Of a stretch of 53,035 nucleotides of DNA, positions 34,569 through 42,016 are shown in pieces (position 1 is the first letter of the stretch; each line of letters starts with the position of its first letter). A program made the translations under genes and the position numbers. Source of the DNA: Bacteroidales bacterium UBA1184 (GTDB lineage: Bacteria; Bacteroidota; Bacteroidia; Bacteroidales; ML635J-15); the NCBI GenBank assembly GCA_002310235.1, contig DBYO01000016.1, positions 21,955 to 74,989 of the forward strand. The letters are read 5' to 3'. The notes under the pieces were generated by a model, which saw only the letters and a program-made list of their open reading frames with translations, made no database searches and was not told the origin of the DNA.

Positions 34569-35180
34569 TTATTTGCCGAGATTTTCGAGGTATCCGGCCA
34601 TAATCTTCTGTATGTACTTTCCGATTATGTCGAACTCGAGATTTACAATTGTTCCCACCTTGAAACAATGGAAATTTGTAACCTGATAGGTATAAGGGAT
34701 TATCGACACCGAGAAAGTGTTTGCCTTCGAGTTTACAACAGTGAGGCTCACACCATTTACAGAAACAGAACCTTTCTCGACAGTAATGTTGCCCTTCGAC
34801 TTGTCGTATTCGAAGGTGTAGTACCAGCTGCCTCCGTTTTCGGTAACATCGATACACTTGGCCGTCTGGTCAACGTGACCTTGTACCATATGACCGTCGA
34901 GTAACTTGTCCATAGTCATGCTACGTTCAATGTTCACCTCGTCGCCAATGTTGAGCAAACCGAGGTTCGACTTGTCGAGAGTTTCCTTCATTGCCGTAAC
35001 TTTGTAGGCCTTGGTCGGTTTGTCGATTTCAACTACGGTAAGGCAAACACCGTTGTGCGCTACGCTCTGGTCGATGCGAAGCTGGTCGCCAAACGAACAG
35101 GTGAAATAAAAATGGATGTTACTCTGCTCCTTTTCTATTCTGACCAATTTTGCGGTTTCTTCTACTATTCCTGAAAACAT
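34569..35180 (-). CDS. ribE: Riboflavin synthase alpha chain
   Basis: 203 residues from ATG 35180, which gives the family's invariant N-terminus MFSGIVEE. Two tandem lumazine-binding barrels, each with its own motif: HNGVCLTVVEI (~50) and VNGVSLTVVNS (~145). Dismutates two 6,7-dimethyl-8-ribityllumazine into riboflavin. The upstream 10 codons are rejected because they run through the promoter. No FMN riboswitch: the leader is only ~20 nt. Confidence 0.95.
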   Translation of the reverse strand: MFSGIVEETAKLVRIEKEQSNIHFYFTCSFGDQLRIDQSVAHNGVCLTVVEIDKPTKAYKVTAMKETLDKSNLGLLNIGDEVNIERSMTMDKLLDGHMVQGHVDQTAKCIDVTENGGSWYYTFEYDKSKGNITVEKGSVSVNGVSLTVVNSKANTFSVSIIPYTYQVTNFHCFKVGTIVNLEFDIIGKYIQKIMAGYLENLGK

Positions 35181-35199
35181 AATTCGAATTATTTTTTTG

Positions 35200-35207
35200 C
35201 AAAAGTA
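35200..35207 (-). promoter_or_regulatory. Putative -7 box of ribE/flippase unit
   Basis: Minus-strand TACTTTTG, exact consensus, 19 nt upstream of the ribE ATG at 35180. Confidence 0.55.
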
Positions 35208-35248
35208 CAATATTATTTACGAATGACGAGGTACGATTTACGATGATT

Positions 35249-35303
35249 TGATAATTCGATTGTCCATTATCAATTGCCAATTGTCAATTATTCATTGTCA
35301 TTT
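35249..35303. repeat. Short low-complexity repeat overlapping the 3' end of rsmE
   Basis: A run of imperfect 7- to 8-nt units of the type ATTGTCA / ATTATCA / ATTGCCA in tandem. It starts in the spacer and runs into the last codons of rsmE (stop at 35284-35286), encoding its C-terminal NQMTMNN. Preceded by TACGA-type near-repeats (35219-35245). Confidence 0.6.
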
Positions 35304-36000
35304 GATTCACAATCGACACAATATCGCAAGCCACCAGCGCCGCCGTTTCGGTACGGAGACGGCTGTTACCCAAAGTCACAGGTGCATATTTCTGCAGGGC
35401 TGCCTCTATTTCGTCGTGCGAAAAATCGCCTTCTGGACCAATAAGTACAGTAACCGATGTTTTCGGTTTCACGACATCTGCAAGATAAATGCGCTTGCCG
35501 TCGTCCTCGCAATGGGCGACAAATTTCTGCTCCGAGTTGTCGTTTTTCACGAAGTCAGAAAATTTCACTGCTTCGTTCACAATAGGATGATACGCCTTAT
35601 ACGACTGCTTCATGGCTGCCTCCACTATGCGTTTCATACGATCGGTCTTTACAATCTTGCGCTCCGAATTGTGGCAAATTATTGGAGTAATCTCCGAAAT
35701 GCCTATTTCGGTAGCCTTCTCGAGAAACCACTCCATACGGTCCATATTCTTAGTCGGAGCAATGGCAATATGCAGACGATACGGTAGTTTGTTGTATTCG
35801 GCTATTGTCTCCATCACATGCACTGTAGTGCGCTTATGATCAATGGTTTCGATCTGCGAACGATGCAAATTTCCTTGGCCGTCGGCAATGAAGATTTCGT
35901 CGCCCGGCTTTAGCCTGAGCACACGCGCACAATGATTCGATTCCTCCTCGCTAAGAGTGTGGAACTGACCCAAAATTGTATTGTCGTAAAAGAACCTCAT
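35284..36000 (-). CDS. rsmE: 16S rRNA (uracil-1498-N3)-methyltransferase RsmE
   Basis: 238 residues. N-terminal PUA-like part (LSEEESNHCARVLRLKPGDE) and C-terminal SPOUT knot domain with LIGPEGDFSHDEIEAA and LGNSRLRTETAAL, the cofactor-binding signatures. Methylates U1498 of 16S rRNA. The ATG overlaps the lolD stop by one base (TGATG). The last residues (NQMTMNN) come from a simple repeat and probably matter little. Confidence 0.93.
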   Translation of the reverse strand: MRFFYDNTILGQFHTLSEEESNHCARVLRLKPGDEIFIADGQGNLHRSQIETIDHKRTTVHVMETIAEYNKLPYRLHIAIAPTKNMDRMEWFLEKATEIGISEITPIICHNSERKIVKTDRMKRIVEAAMKQSYKAYHPIVNEAVKFSDFVKNDNSEQKFVAHCEDDGKRIYLADVVKPKTSVTVLIGPEGDFSHDEIEAALQKYAPVTLGNSRLRTETAALVACDIVSIVNQMTMNN

Positions 36001-36650
36001 CAGCGTATCTCCCCGTCCGAAATGGTGAACATGCGGTCGGTAAGACGAGCGTGTTCCTCGTTGTGCGTTACTATGACAAATGTCTGTTTAAAATTCTCGC
36101 GCAGGTTGAATATAATCTTATACAAATCGCGTGCATTGTGCGAGTCGAGATTACCCGAAGGCTCGTCGGCAAGCACCACAGATGGGTTATTAATTAGCGC
36201 ACGAGCAATGGCCACGCGCTGTTTTTCCCCTCCCGACAGTTCCGACGGCTTGTGCTCACTACGGTCGCGAACGTTAAGTGCTTCAAGCAACTCTAGAGCA
36301 CGGTTGCGAGTCTCTTTTTTGCCCTTGCCACCGATAAAAGCAGGTATGCACACGTTTTCCAATGCAGTAAACTCGGGCAAAAGCTGGTGAAACTGGAAAA
36401 CAAAGCCAATATGAGAGTTGCGGAATGCCGAAAGTTTCTTTTCGCCAAGCGCGAAAGTATCAATGCCGTCGATTAGCACCTTTCCTGAATCGGGCTTCAA
36501 GAGTGTGCCGACAATCTGCAACAAAGTAGTCTTTCCTGCTCCGCTAGCACCCAATATCGACACAATCTCCGACTTTCCGATATGTAGGTCGATGCCTTTC
36601 AGCACTTGTAGCGAGCCGTACGATTTGGTTATGTTTTGTACTTCAATCAT
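36000..36650 (-). CDS. lolD: LolD-like ABC transporter ATP-binding protein
   Basis: 216 residues. Walker A GASGAGKT (34-41), Q-loop FQFHQLLPEFTALENV, ABC signature LSGGEKQRVAIARAL, Walker B VVLADEPSGNLDS, His switch VTHNEEHA. The sequence type matches LolD/MacB-type ATPases; LolCDE releases lipoproteins from the inner membrane toward LolA. No permease (LolC/E) is adjacent, as is common when lolD is separate in Bacteroidota, so a FtsE-like or MacB-like role remains an alternative. First gene of a two-gene unit with rsmE. Confidence 0.88.
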   Translation of the reverse strand: MIEVQNITKSYGSLQVLKGIDLHIGKSEIVSILGASGAGKTTLLQIVGTLLKPDSGKVLIDGIDTFALGEKKLSAFRNSHIGFVFQFHQLLPEFTALENVCIPAFIGGKGKKETRNRALELLEALNVRDRSEHKPSELSGGEKQRVAIARALINNPSVVLADEPSGNLDSHNARDLYKIIFNLRENFKQTFVIVTHNEEHARLTDRMFTISDGEIR

Positions 36651-36676
36651 CTATGCAAAAATTTGCCGTAAAAATA

Positions 36677-36684
36677 CAAAATTA
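36677..36684 (-). promoter_or_regulatory. Putative -7 box of lolD/rsmE
   Basis: Minus-strand TAATTTTG, exact consensus, 26 nt upstream of the lolD ATG at 36650. Confidence 0.55.
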
Positions 36685-36805
36685 TTTACGATTCTAAATT
36701 GACGTTTTTAGATTGTCTTCCTCTTTGCAATAAATCACGACATTCCCCGTTATCGTACTAAGATTTTTTATTAAAAAATTAAGTATTTTGAATTTGTAAA
36801 TTGTA

Positions 36806-36813
36806 TATCTTTG
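36806..36813 (+). promoter_or_regulatory. Putative -7 box of the bamD operon, almost adjacent to ATG
   Basis: TATCTTTG, exact consensus, with only CAGG between it and the bamD ATG at 36818. A transcript from it would be leaderless or nearly so. TTTG copies at 36787 and 36793 lie too close to act as an ideal -33. Confidence 0.5.
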
Positions 36814-36817
36814 CAGG

Positions 36818-37639
36818 ATGTTTAATTGGAAAGGTGCATATTATCTTTTTGTAGGCTTAATTGCTTTATTTTCAATATCTTGTGGCGAATATTCCAAGAT
36901 TATGAAAAGCCCCGACAGCGAGCTGAAATACCGCAAAGTATTCGAATATTACGAAGCCGAGGACTATTATAAGGCGCTTGGACTAATAGAAGACATAAAA
37001 GCAGTGTACAAGGGAACCGACAAATACGAGACCCTTTGTTTCTACAACGCCTACTGCAACTACAAGCAGAAAGAATACTCGCTGGCAGGCTATCTATTCA
37101 AGGAATACGCACGTCTATATTCCAACACCGAACGCACCGAAGAAGCCGAATACATGGCTGCATACTGCTACTACTGCATATCGCCAAGTGTTTCGCTCGA
37201 ACAAACATACACAGAGCTAGCACTCAACGAATTACAGTCATTCATTGAAAAATATCCAGAATCAAAATACCACGAACAAGCCGAAAAATGCATTGAGGAA
37301 CTTAACTTCAAACTGGAGACAAAGGCATACAACAACGCCATGCTCTATTACAAGATAAGCGATTACAAAGCGGCAATAGTTGCATTAAAGAATGTATTGT
37401 ACGACTATCCTGCAACCTCCTACCGCGAAGAAATTATGTTCACCATGCTGAAGGCTTCGTACATACTGGCAACCAAAAGTGTAGAAAGCAAAAAACTTGA
37501 ACGCCACAAAAATACAGTCCAGGCGTACTACGCCTTCGTGGATAAATTTCCTAATTCGAAAAAAATCAAAGAAGCTGAAAAATATTTTACAAATTCACAT
37601 AATTATATAGAAAACAAAAATGGATTACAAAAAGACTAA
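36818..37639 (+). CDS. bamD: Outer-membrane assembly lipoprotein BamD
   Basis: 273 residues. Lipoprotein signal with lipobox SISC (Cys22), then GEYSKIMKSPDSELKYRKVFEYYE, the start of a TPR-like superhelix of about five repeats (YYKALGLIEDI, YSLAGYLFKEYARLY, LQSFIEKYPESKY, YKAAIVALKNVL, YAFVDKFPNSKK). BamD anchors to the outer membrane from the periplasm and helps BamA insert beta-barrels. First gene of the operon with rpoZ, coaBC, DUF4835 and recN; its 3' end overlaps rpoZ by 20 nt. Confidence 0.92.
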   Translation: MFNWKGAYYLFVGLIALFSISCGEYSKIMKSPDSELKYRKVFEYYEAEDYYKALGLIEDIKAVYKGTDKYETLCFYNAYCNYKQKEYSLAGYLFKEYARLYSNTERTEEAEYMAAYCYYCISPSVSLEQTYTELALNELQSFIEKYPESKYHEQAEKCIEELNFKLETKAYNNAMLYYKISDYKAAIVALKNVLYDYPATSYREEIMFTMLKASYILATKSVESKKLERHKNTVQAYYAFVDKFPNSKKIKEAEKYFTNSHNYIENKNGLQKD

Positions 37640-38012
37640 AGCACCAACAAATTGCATTACACGCGACGTGGTTGAAATGGCCGACAAGACCGGAAACGTT
37701 TACGAATCGGTAGTCATCTGCTCGAAGATGGCCGATCAAGTTAACGCCGACATCAGAAAGGAACTCTACAAGAAACTTGATGAGTTTGCAACCTTGAACG
37801 ACAACCTCGAAGAAATACACGAGAACCGCGAACAAATTGAGGTGTCGAAGTATTACGAAAAGTTGCCAAAGCCGACCAACATCGCCATCGAAGAGTTCAT
37901 GGACGACAATGTTTACTACACCAACCAGGACATCAACATCAAGAAGGTTGATGCTGAAGAAGAAAACACTCCTGTAGTAGCAGTTGAACCTCAGGCAGAA
38001 ACTCAGGAATAG
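37620..38012 (+). CDS. rpoZ: RNA polymerase omega subunit
   Basis: 130 residues, the Bacteroidota form. MDYKKTKAPTNCITRDVVEMADKTG in two parts is the conserved N-terminus, then VYESVVICSKMADQVNADI and the diagnostic NREQIEVSKYYEKLPKPT. The last ~25 residues are an acidic Glu-rich tail. Omega helps assemble the beta' subunit and stabilises RNA polymerase. Its ATG lies inside the end of bamD (20-nt overlap, different frame), so its translation is probably coupled to BamD. Confidence 0.9.
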   Translation: MDYKKTKAPTNCITRDVVEMADKTGNVYESVVICSKMADQVNADIRKELYKKLDEFATLNDNLEEIHENREQIEVSKYYEKLPKPTNIAIEEFMDDNVYYTNQDINIKKVDAEEENTPVVAVEPQAETQE

Positions 38013-38020
38013 AACAGAAA

Positions 38021-39220
38021 ATGCTTAGTGGAAAACACATATTACTCGGCGTTACCGGAAGTATCGCTGCATACAAAGCAGCAAATATTGTCCGTCTGCT
38101 TGTTACGCATGGCGCCGACGTTAAGATTGTGATGACTCCGCTGGCAAAGCATTTTATTACCCCGCTAACTCTAGCAACATTAGCCAAGAATCCGATTTAC
38201 GTCGATTTTTTCAACCCCGAAAACGGTGAGTGGAACTCGCACGTGAGCCTCGGGATGTGGGCCGACGCCTACCTGATAGCTCCTGCTAGTGCCAACACCA
38301 TCGGCAAGATGGCAAACGGAATAGCCGACAACCTGCTGCTTACATCATACCTTTCGGCAAAATGCCCGGTGTTCGTAGCTCCAGCAATGGACCTCGATAT
38401 GTACGCCCATCCAGCAGTACAGAAAAACATCGAAACGCTGAAGTCGTTCGGCGTACATTTCATTGATGCCGAGGACGGAGAACTGGCAAGCGGACTTGTT
38501 GGAAAAGGCCGTTTGGCAGCCCCCGAAAACATTGTAGCTTGCCTAGATAAATTTTTCGATGGTCAGCAGTCGCTTTTTGGCAAAAAAATCATGGTAACGG
38601 CAGGTCCAACTTATGAAAAGATTGATGCCGTGCGCTTTATCGGAAACTACTCATCGGGAAAGATGGGCTACGCCATAGCCGAGGAATGTGCCGCACGTGG
38701 TGCAGAAGTAGTTCTGGTGTCGGGACCGACATCGCTGACCACCAACAACGCCAACATAAAGTTGGTTAGGGTTAACTCAGCTCTCGAAATGTACGAGGCT
38801 TGTAACAGCGAATTTCCGCAATGCAACGCCGCCGTGCTTTCGGCAGCAGTGGCCGACTTCACTCCGCAGAACGTTTCGGACACAAAAATCAAGCGCAAGG
38901 ACAACAACCTTGAAATCACGCTCAAGCCTACCGACGACATTGCCGCAAGCCTAGGCAAGGTAAAAGGAGATCGCATTCTTGTGGGTTTCGCACTCGAGAA
39001 GGAAAACGAACTCGAAAACGCTATAGGCAAGCTCGAACGCAAGAACTTCGATTTCATCGTCCTCAACTCGATGAACGACAAGGGCGCAGGATTCAACCAC
39101 GACACCAACAAAATTACAATCATAAACAGGAATAAGGAAGTGAAAAACTTTGAACTGAAACCAAAGGTTTTGGTTGCAAAGGATATTGTAAACGAGATTG
39201 AAAAACTATTAAACTCTTAA
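38021..39220 (+). CDS. coaBC: CoaBC: phosphopantothenoylcysteine decarboxylase / phosphopantothenate-cysteine ligase
   Basis: 399 residues. Two steps of coenzyme A synthesis. CoaC flavodoxin-like half (1-185): GVTGSIAAYKA, catalytic His74 in WNSHVSLG, PASANTIGKMANGIADNLL, PAMDLDMY. CoaB half (186-399): VTAGPTYEKIDAVRFIGNYSSGKMG, AAVADF and KIKRK with the ligase Lys. In the lid loop, E. coli CoaC has a catalytic Cys (ACG...GRM); this protein reads GELASGLVGKGRL, with Ser157 in its place. Lies 8 nt after rpoZ and 2 nt before the DUF4835 gene. Confidence 0.93.
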   Translation: MLSGKHILLGVTGSIAAYKAANIVRLLVTHGADVKIVMTPLAKHFITPLTLATLAKNPIYVDFFNPENGEWNSHVSLGMWADAYLIAPASANTIGKMANGIADNLLLTSYLSAKCPVFVAPAMDLDMYAHPAVQKNIETLKSFGVHFIDAEDGELASGLVGKGRLAAPENIVACLDKFFDGQQSLFGKKIMVTAGPTYEKIDAVRFIGNYSSGKMGYAIAEECAARGAEVVLVSGPTSLTTNNANIKLVRVNSALEMYEACNSEFPQCNAAVLSAAVADFTPQNVSDTKIKRKDNNLEITLKPTDDIAASLGKVKGDRILVGFALEKENELENAIGKLERKNFDFIVLNSMNDKGAGFNHDTNKITIINRNKEVKNFELKPKVLVAKDIVNEIEKLLNS

Positions 39221-39222
39221 TT

Positions 39223-40125
39223 ATGAAAAACTTACTTCCGATAATCCTTGTATTGCTGCTGAGCTGCACGGCTATGGCTCAAGAATTTGAATGCCAGATT
39301 CAGATTTCACATTCCCAGCTTCAGGGAACCAACTACGAGAAGATTTTCCAAAGCATGCGTAAGGATTTGTACGAATTCGTCAACAATACAAAATGGACCA
39401 ACAACGTATTCTCGAAAAACGAACGCATAGAATGTAACATCTCTATAACCGTTGAAAAGGAAGTTGCTTCCGACGAATATTCTGGCAAAATTCAGGTGAC
39501 CTCTTCTCGACCAGTTTATGGTACTTCGTACATGTCGCCTCTTTTCAACTATCTCGACGACAAATTCCAGTTCAAATATGTTGAAATGGAGCCGATAGAG
39601 TTCAACCCTAACATTTTCTCCAGCAATTTATCGGCAGTAATTGCCTACTACTGCTACATAATGCTAGGTCTCGACTACGATAGTTTCGGATCTCAGGCAG
39701 GCACTCCATACTACCTGTTGGCAGAAAAAATCGTACAAAACGCACAAAGCGCCATCGAACCAGGATGGAAACAATACGAAAGCACAAAGAACCGCTACTG
39801 GCTCACCGAAAACCTACTTAACGACCAGTACTCGGGCTTCCGCGATTTCATGTACACATACCACCGTCAAGGCATGGACAGACTTGCCGACAAACCCAGC
39901 GATGCTAGGGCATCGGTGGAAGAAGCCCTCGAAAGCCTTAGATCTATGCATCGCCGTCGCCCAGGATCATTCTTGATGTCGATTGTAAGTACTGTAAAAA
40001 GCGATGAAATAATTAACATATTCTCCGACGGTTTCTCGGACGAAAAGGCAAGGGTGGCAAATCTGATGAAGGAAATAGATGTCGCCAACTCAAGCAAGTA
40101 CGACAAAATAACCCGCTCTGAATAA
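39223..40125 (+). CDS. DUF4835 family exported protein (PorD-like)
   Basis: 300 residues with a signal peptide (~1-19, ending TAMA). Family landmarks: QIQISHSQLQGTNYEKIFQS, KWTNNVFSKNERIECN, LSAVIAYYCYIMLGLDYDSF and YRLA-type helices toward the C-terminus. Found almost only in Bacteroidota, usually between coaBC and recN as here. Some annotation sources call the family PorD and tie it to T9SS; I could not verify that from sequence. The stop overlaps the recN start (TAATG). Confidence 0.88.
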   Translation: MKNLLPIILVLLLSCTAMAQEFECQIQISHSQLQGTNYEKIFQSMRKDLYEFVNNTKWTNNVFSKNERIECNISITVEKEVASDEYSGKIQVTSSRPVYGTSYMSPLFNYLDDKFQFKYVEMEPIEFNPNIFSSNLSAVIAYYCYIMLGLDYDSFGSQAGTPYYLLAEKIVQNAQSAIEPGWKQYESTKNRYWLTENLLNDQYSGFRDFMYTYHRQGMDRLADKPSDARASVEEALESLRSMHRRRPGSFLMSIVSTVKSDEIINIFSDGFSDEKARVANLMKEIDVANSSKYDKITRSE

Positions 40126-41780
40126 TGATTAGGAACCTTTCAGTCAGAAATTATATTCTAATTGAAAAACTCGACATTGACTTCAATTCGGGTTTTTCCG
40201 TTATTACTGGCGAGACAGGTTCGGGAAAATCAATGATTATAGGTGCGATTTCGCTACTTCTTGGCAAACGCGCTGATACCGATGTGCTTCTTTCCAAGGA
40301 CAAGAAATGCGTAATCGAAGCGACTTTCGACATTAAAGACCTTGGTTTGAAGGACTTGTTTGCCGAAAACGAGGTTGACTATTCAGACGAAACCATTGTA
40401 AGGCGCGAGATTATGCCCGAAGGCAAGTCGCGTGCTTTCGTTAACGATATGCCTGTGACCTTGGCTGTACTTAAAGCACTTACCGACAATTTCCTTGACT
40501 TGCACTCTCAGCACGAAAATCTGTCGCTCACGACTTTGCCATACCGTCTGCGCATTGTCGATTCGGCTGCTGGAACATTGGTGCTTTTTGAGGAATACAA
40601 GCATAAATATACAGAGTACCAGTCAGTTACACAATTACTAAAAAACAAGAAGGACGCACTTGCAAAGGCTCAGAAAGATTTAGATTATTATAGGTATCAA
40701 GCACTGGAGATCGAAAAAGCAAAACTTTCGTCCGACGATGAACTTGAAGAACTTGAAGCCCGCGCCTCGATGCTTGAGAATGCCGAGGAGATAAAATCGG
40801 CCTTGTACGAGACTACCAACCTGTACGACGGTGGCGAATACTCGGCTTCTGTATTGCTGAAGCAGATGCGCAGCAACCTTGCAAAAATCAGCAAAAACTT
40901 CAAGCCTGCGCAGGAACTTGAACAGCGTCTTGAATCCTCTATAATAGAACTTTCGGACATCAACGATACCATTTCGCAGCAATTGTCGCAGGTGGAAGTA
41001 AACCCGCAGCAACTGCAGCTTACCAACGAGCGCATCGACCTGCTTATGAGTCTTTTGGCAAAGCACCGCGCTTCCGACATCGCCGAACTAAAACAGAAGT
41101 ACGAGGAATACAAGAGCTATGTTGACAACAGCGGCAACCTTGAGGACGAAATTGCCGACCTTGAGAAGCAACATTCAGCCAAGGCTAAGGAAGTGAAAGC
41201 CGCCGCCGAGAATCTGAGCAAGAAGCGTTCGGCTTCGTTCAAGAATACGCAGGAATATGTAAACTCGATGCTTCACGACTTGGGAATGCCGCACGGAGTG
41301 TTTGAGATAGGCAACGAAATCACTGAGGTTTCGCCCAACGGCATCGACAATATTTCTTTCCTTTTCAGTGCCAACAAGGCAGTAGCAGTGCAGCCGATAG
41401 AGAAGGTTGCTTCGGGTGGCGAGTTGTCGCGCCTGATGCTTGCGCTCAAGTCGCTTATGGCTGGCTCAATGAACATTCCTACCATACTCTTCGACGAGAT
41501 TGACACTGGTGTTTCGGGCGAAATCGCAGCCCGCATGGGAAAGATTATGCAACGCATTGCCGAAAATGTACAGGTATTGAGTATTACGCATCTTCCGCAG
41601 GTTGCGGCTATGGGCAGCGAGCATTTCAAAGTTTACAAGCATACCGACGACCAACGCACAATTTCCAGCATCAAGAAACTCTCTAGCGATGAACGCATTA
41701 CCGAAATTGCCTCGATGATGAGCGGTGAAAAACTTACGCCCGAGGCATTAGAGAATGCGAAGGTGCTGCTAGGGAAGTAA
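40125..41780 (+). CDS. recN: DNA repair ATPase RecN
   Basis: 551 residues. SMC-like ATPase for double-strand-break repair. Walker A GETGSGKS (29-36) in the N-terminal head, central coiled coil (~150-370; LKNKKDALAKAQKDL, LEELEARASMLENAEE), C-terminal signature ASGGELSRLMLALK and Walker B ILFDEIDTGVSG, then SITHLPQVAAMG. Length and layout are normal. Last gene of the bamD operon; no LexA-type box is seen because it has no promoter of its own here. Confidence 0.94.
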   Translation: MIRNLSVRNYILIEKLDIDFNSGFSVITGETGSGKSMIIGAISLLLGKRADTDVLLSKDKKCVIEATFDIKDLGLKDLFAENEVDYSDETIVRREIMPEGKSRAFVNDMPVTLAVLKALTDNFLDLHSQHENLSLTTLPYRLRIVDSAAGTLVLFEEYKHKYTEYQSVTQLLKNKKDALAKAQKDLDYYRYQALEIEKAKLSSDDELEELEARASMLENAEEIKSALYETTNLYDGGEYSASVLLKQMRSNLAKISKNFKPAQELEQRLESSIIELSDINDTISQQLSQVEVNPQQLQLTNERIDLLMSLLAKHRASDIAELKQKYEEYKSYVDNSGNLEDEIADLEKQHSAKAKEVKAAAENLSKKRSASFKNTQEYVNSMLHDLGMPHGVFEIGNEITEVSPNGIDNISFLFSANKAVAVQPIEKVASGGELSRLMLALKSLMAGSMNIPTILFDEIDTGVSGEIAARMGKIMQRIAENVQVLSITHLPQVAAMGSEHFKVYKHTDDQRTISSIKKLSSDERITEIASMMSGEKLTPEALENAKVLLGK

Positions 41781-41808
41781 TTACACCCTATCGGGTATAA
41801 AACAAAGC

Positions 41809-41996
41809 GTCATTCCGCAAGACAGAACAATAATGCGATACGGAACGTGAGCGTTGTAATGTTCAACTGTGCGAAATCTCCTGCATGGTACCAATTAGTG
41901 CACATGTGAGATTGGCTACGCCGAGCTAAAGATTCCGCATAGACAGGCTCACAAGGCTCGTGCCTACGCCTGTTCGCTTTGACTTGTGGAATGACT
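41809..41996. repeat. MITE-like or structured inverted-repeat element after recN
   Basis: Ends are an imperfect inverted repeat: GTCATTCCGCAAG (41809-41821) and CTTGTGGAATGAC (41984-41996), 12 of 13 bases matching. Inside is a second ATTCCGCA (41932-41939) in direct orientation, each copy followed within two bases by GACAG, and an inner AATCTC/GAGATT pair (41875-41880, 41908-41913). No open reading frame or T-run. It fills most of the gap between the convergent recN and DUF4301 genes. Confidence 0.6.
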
Positions 41997-42016
41997 GCTG
42001 AATACGTTCCTGTGAT

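Noticed and set aside
35181..35283. FMN riboswitch before ribE
   Set aside because: Only about 20 nt separate the -7 box and the ATG, too short for a riboswitch, and no conserved FMN-aptamer pieces are seen.
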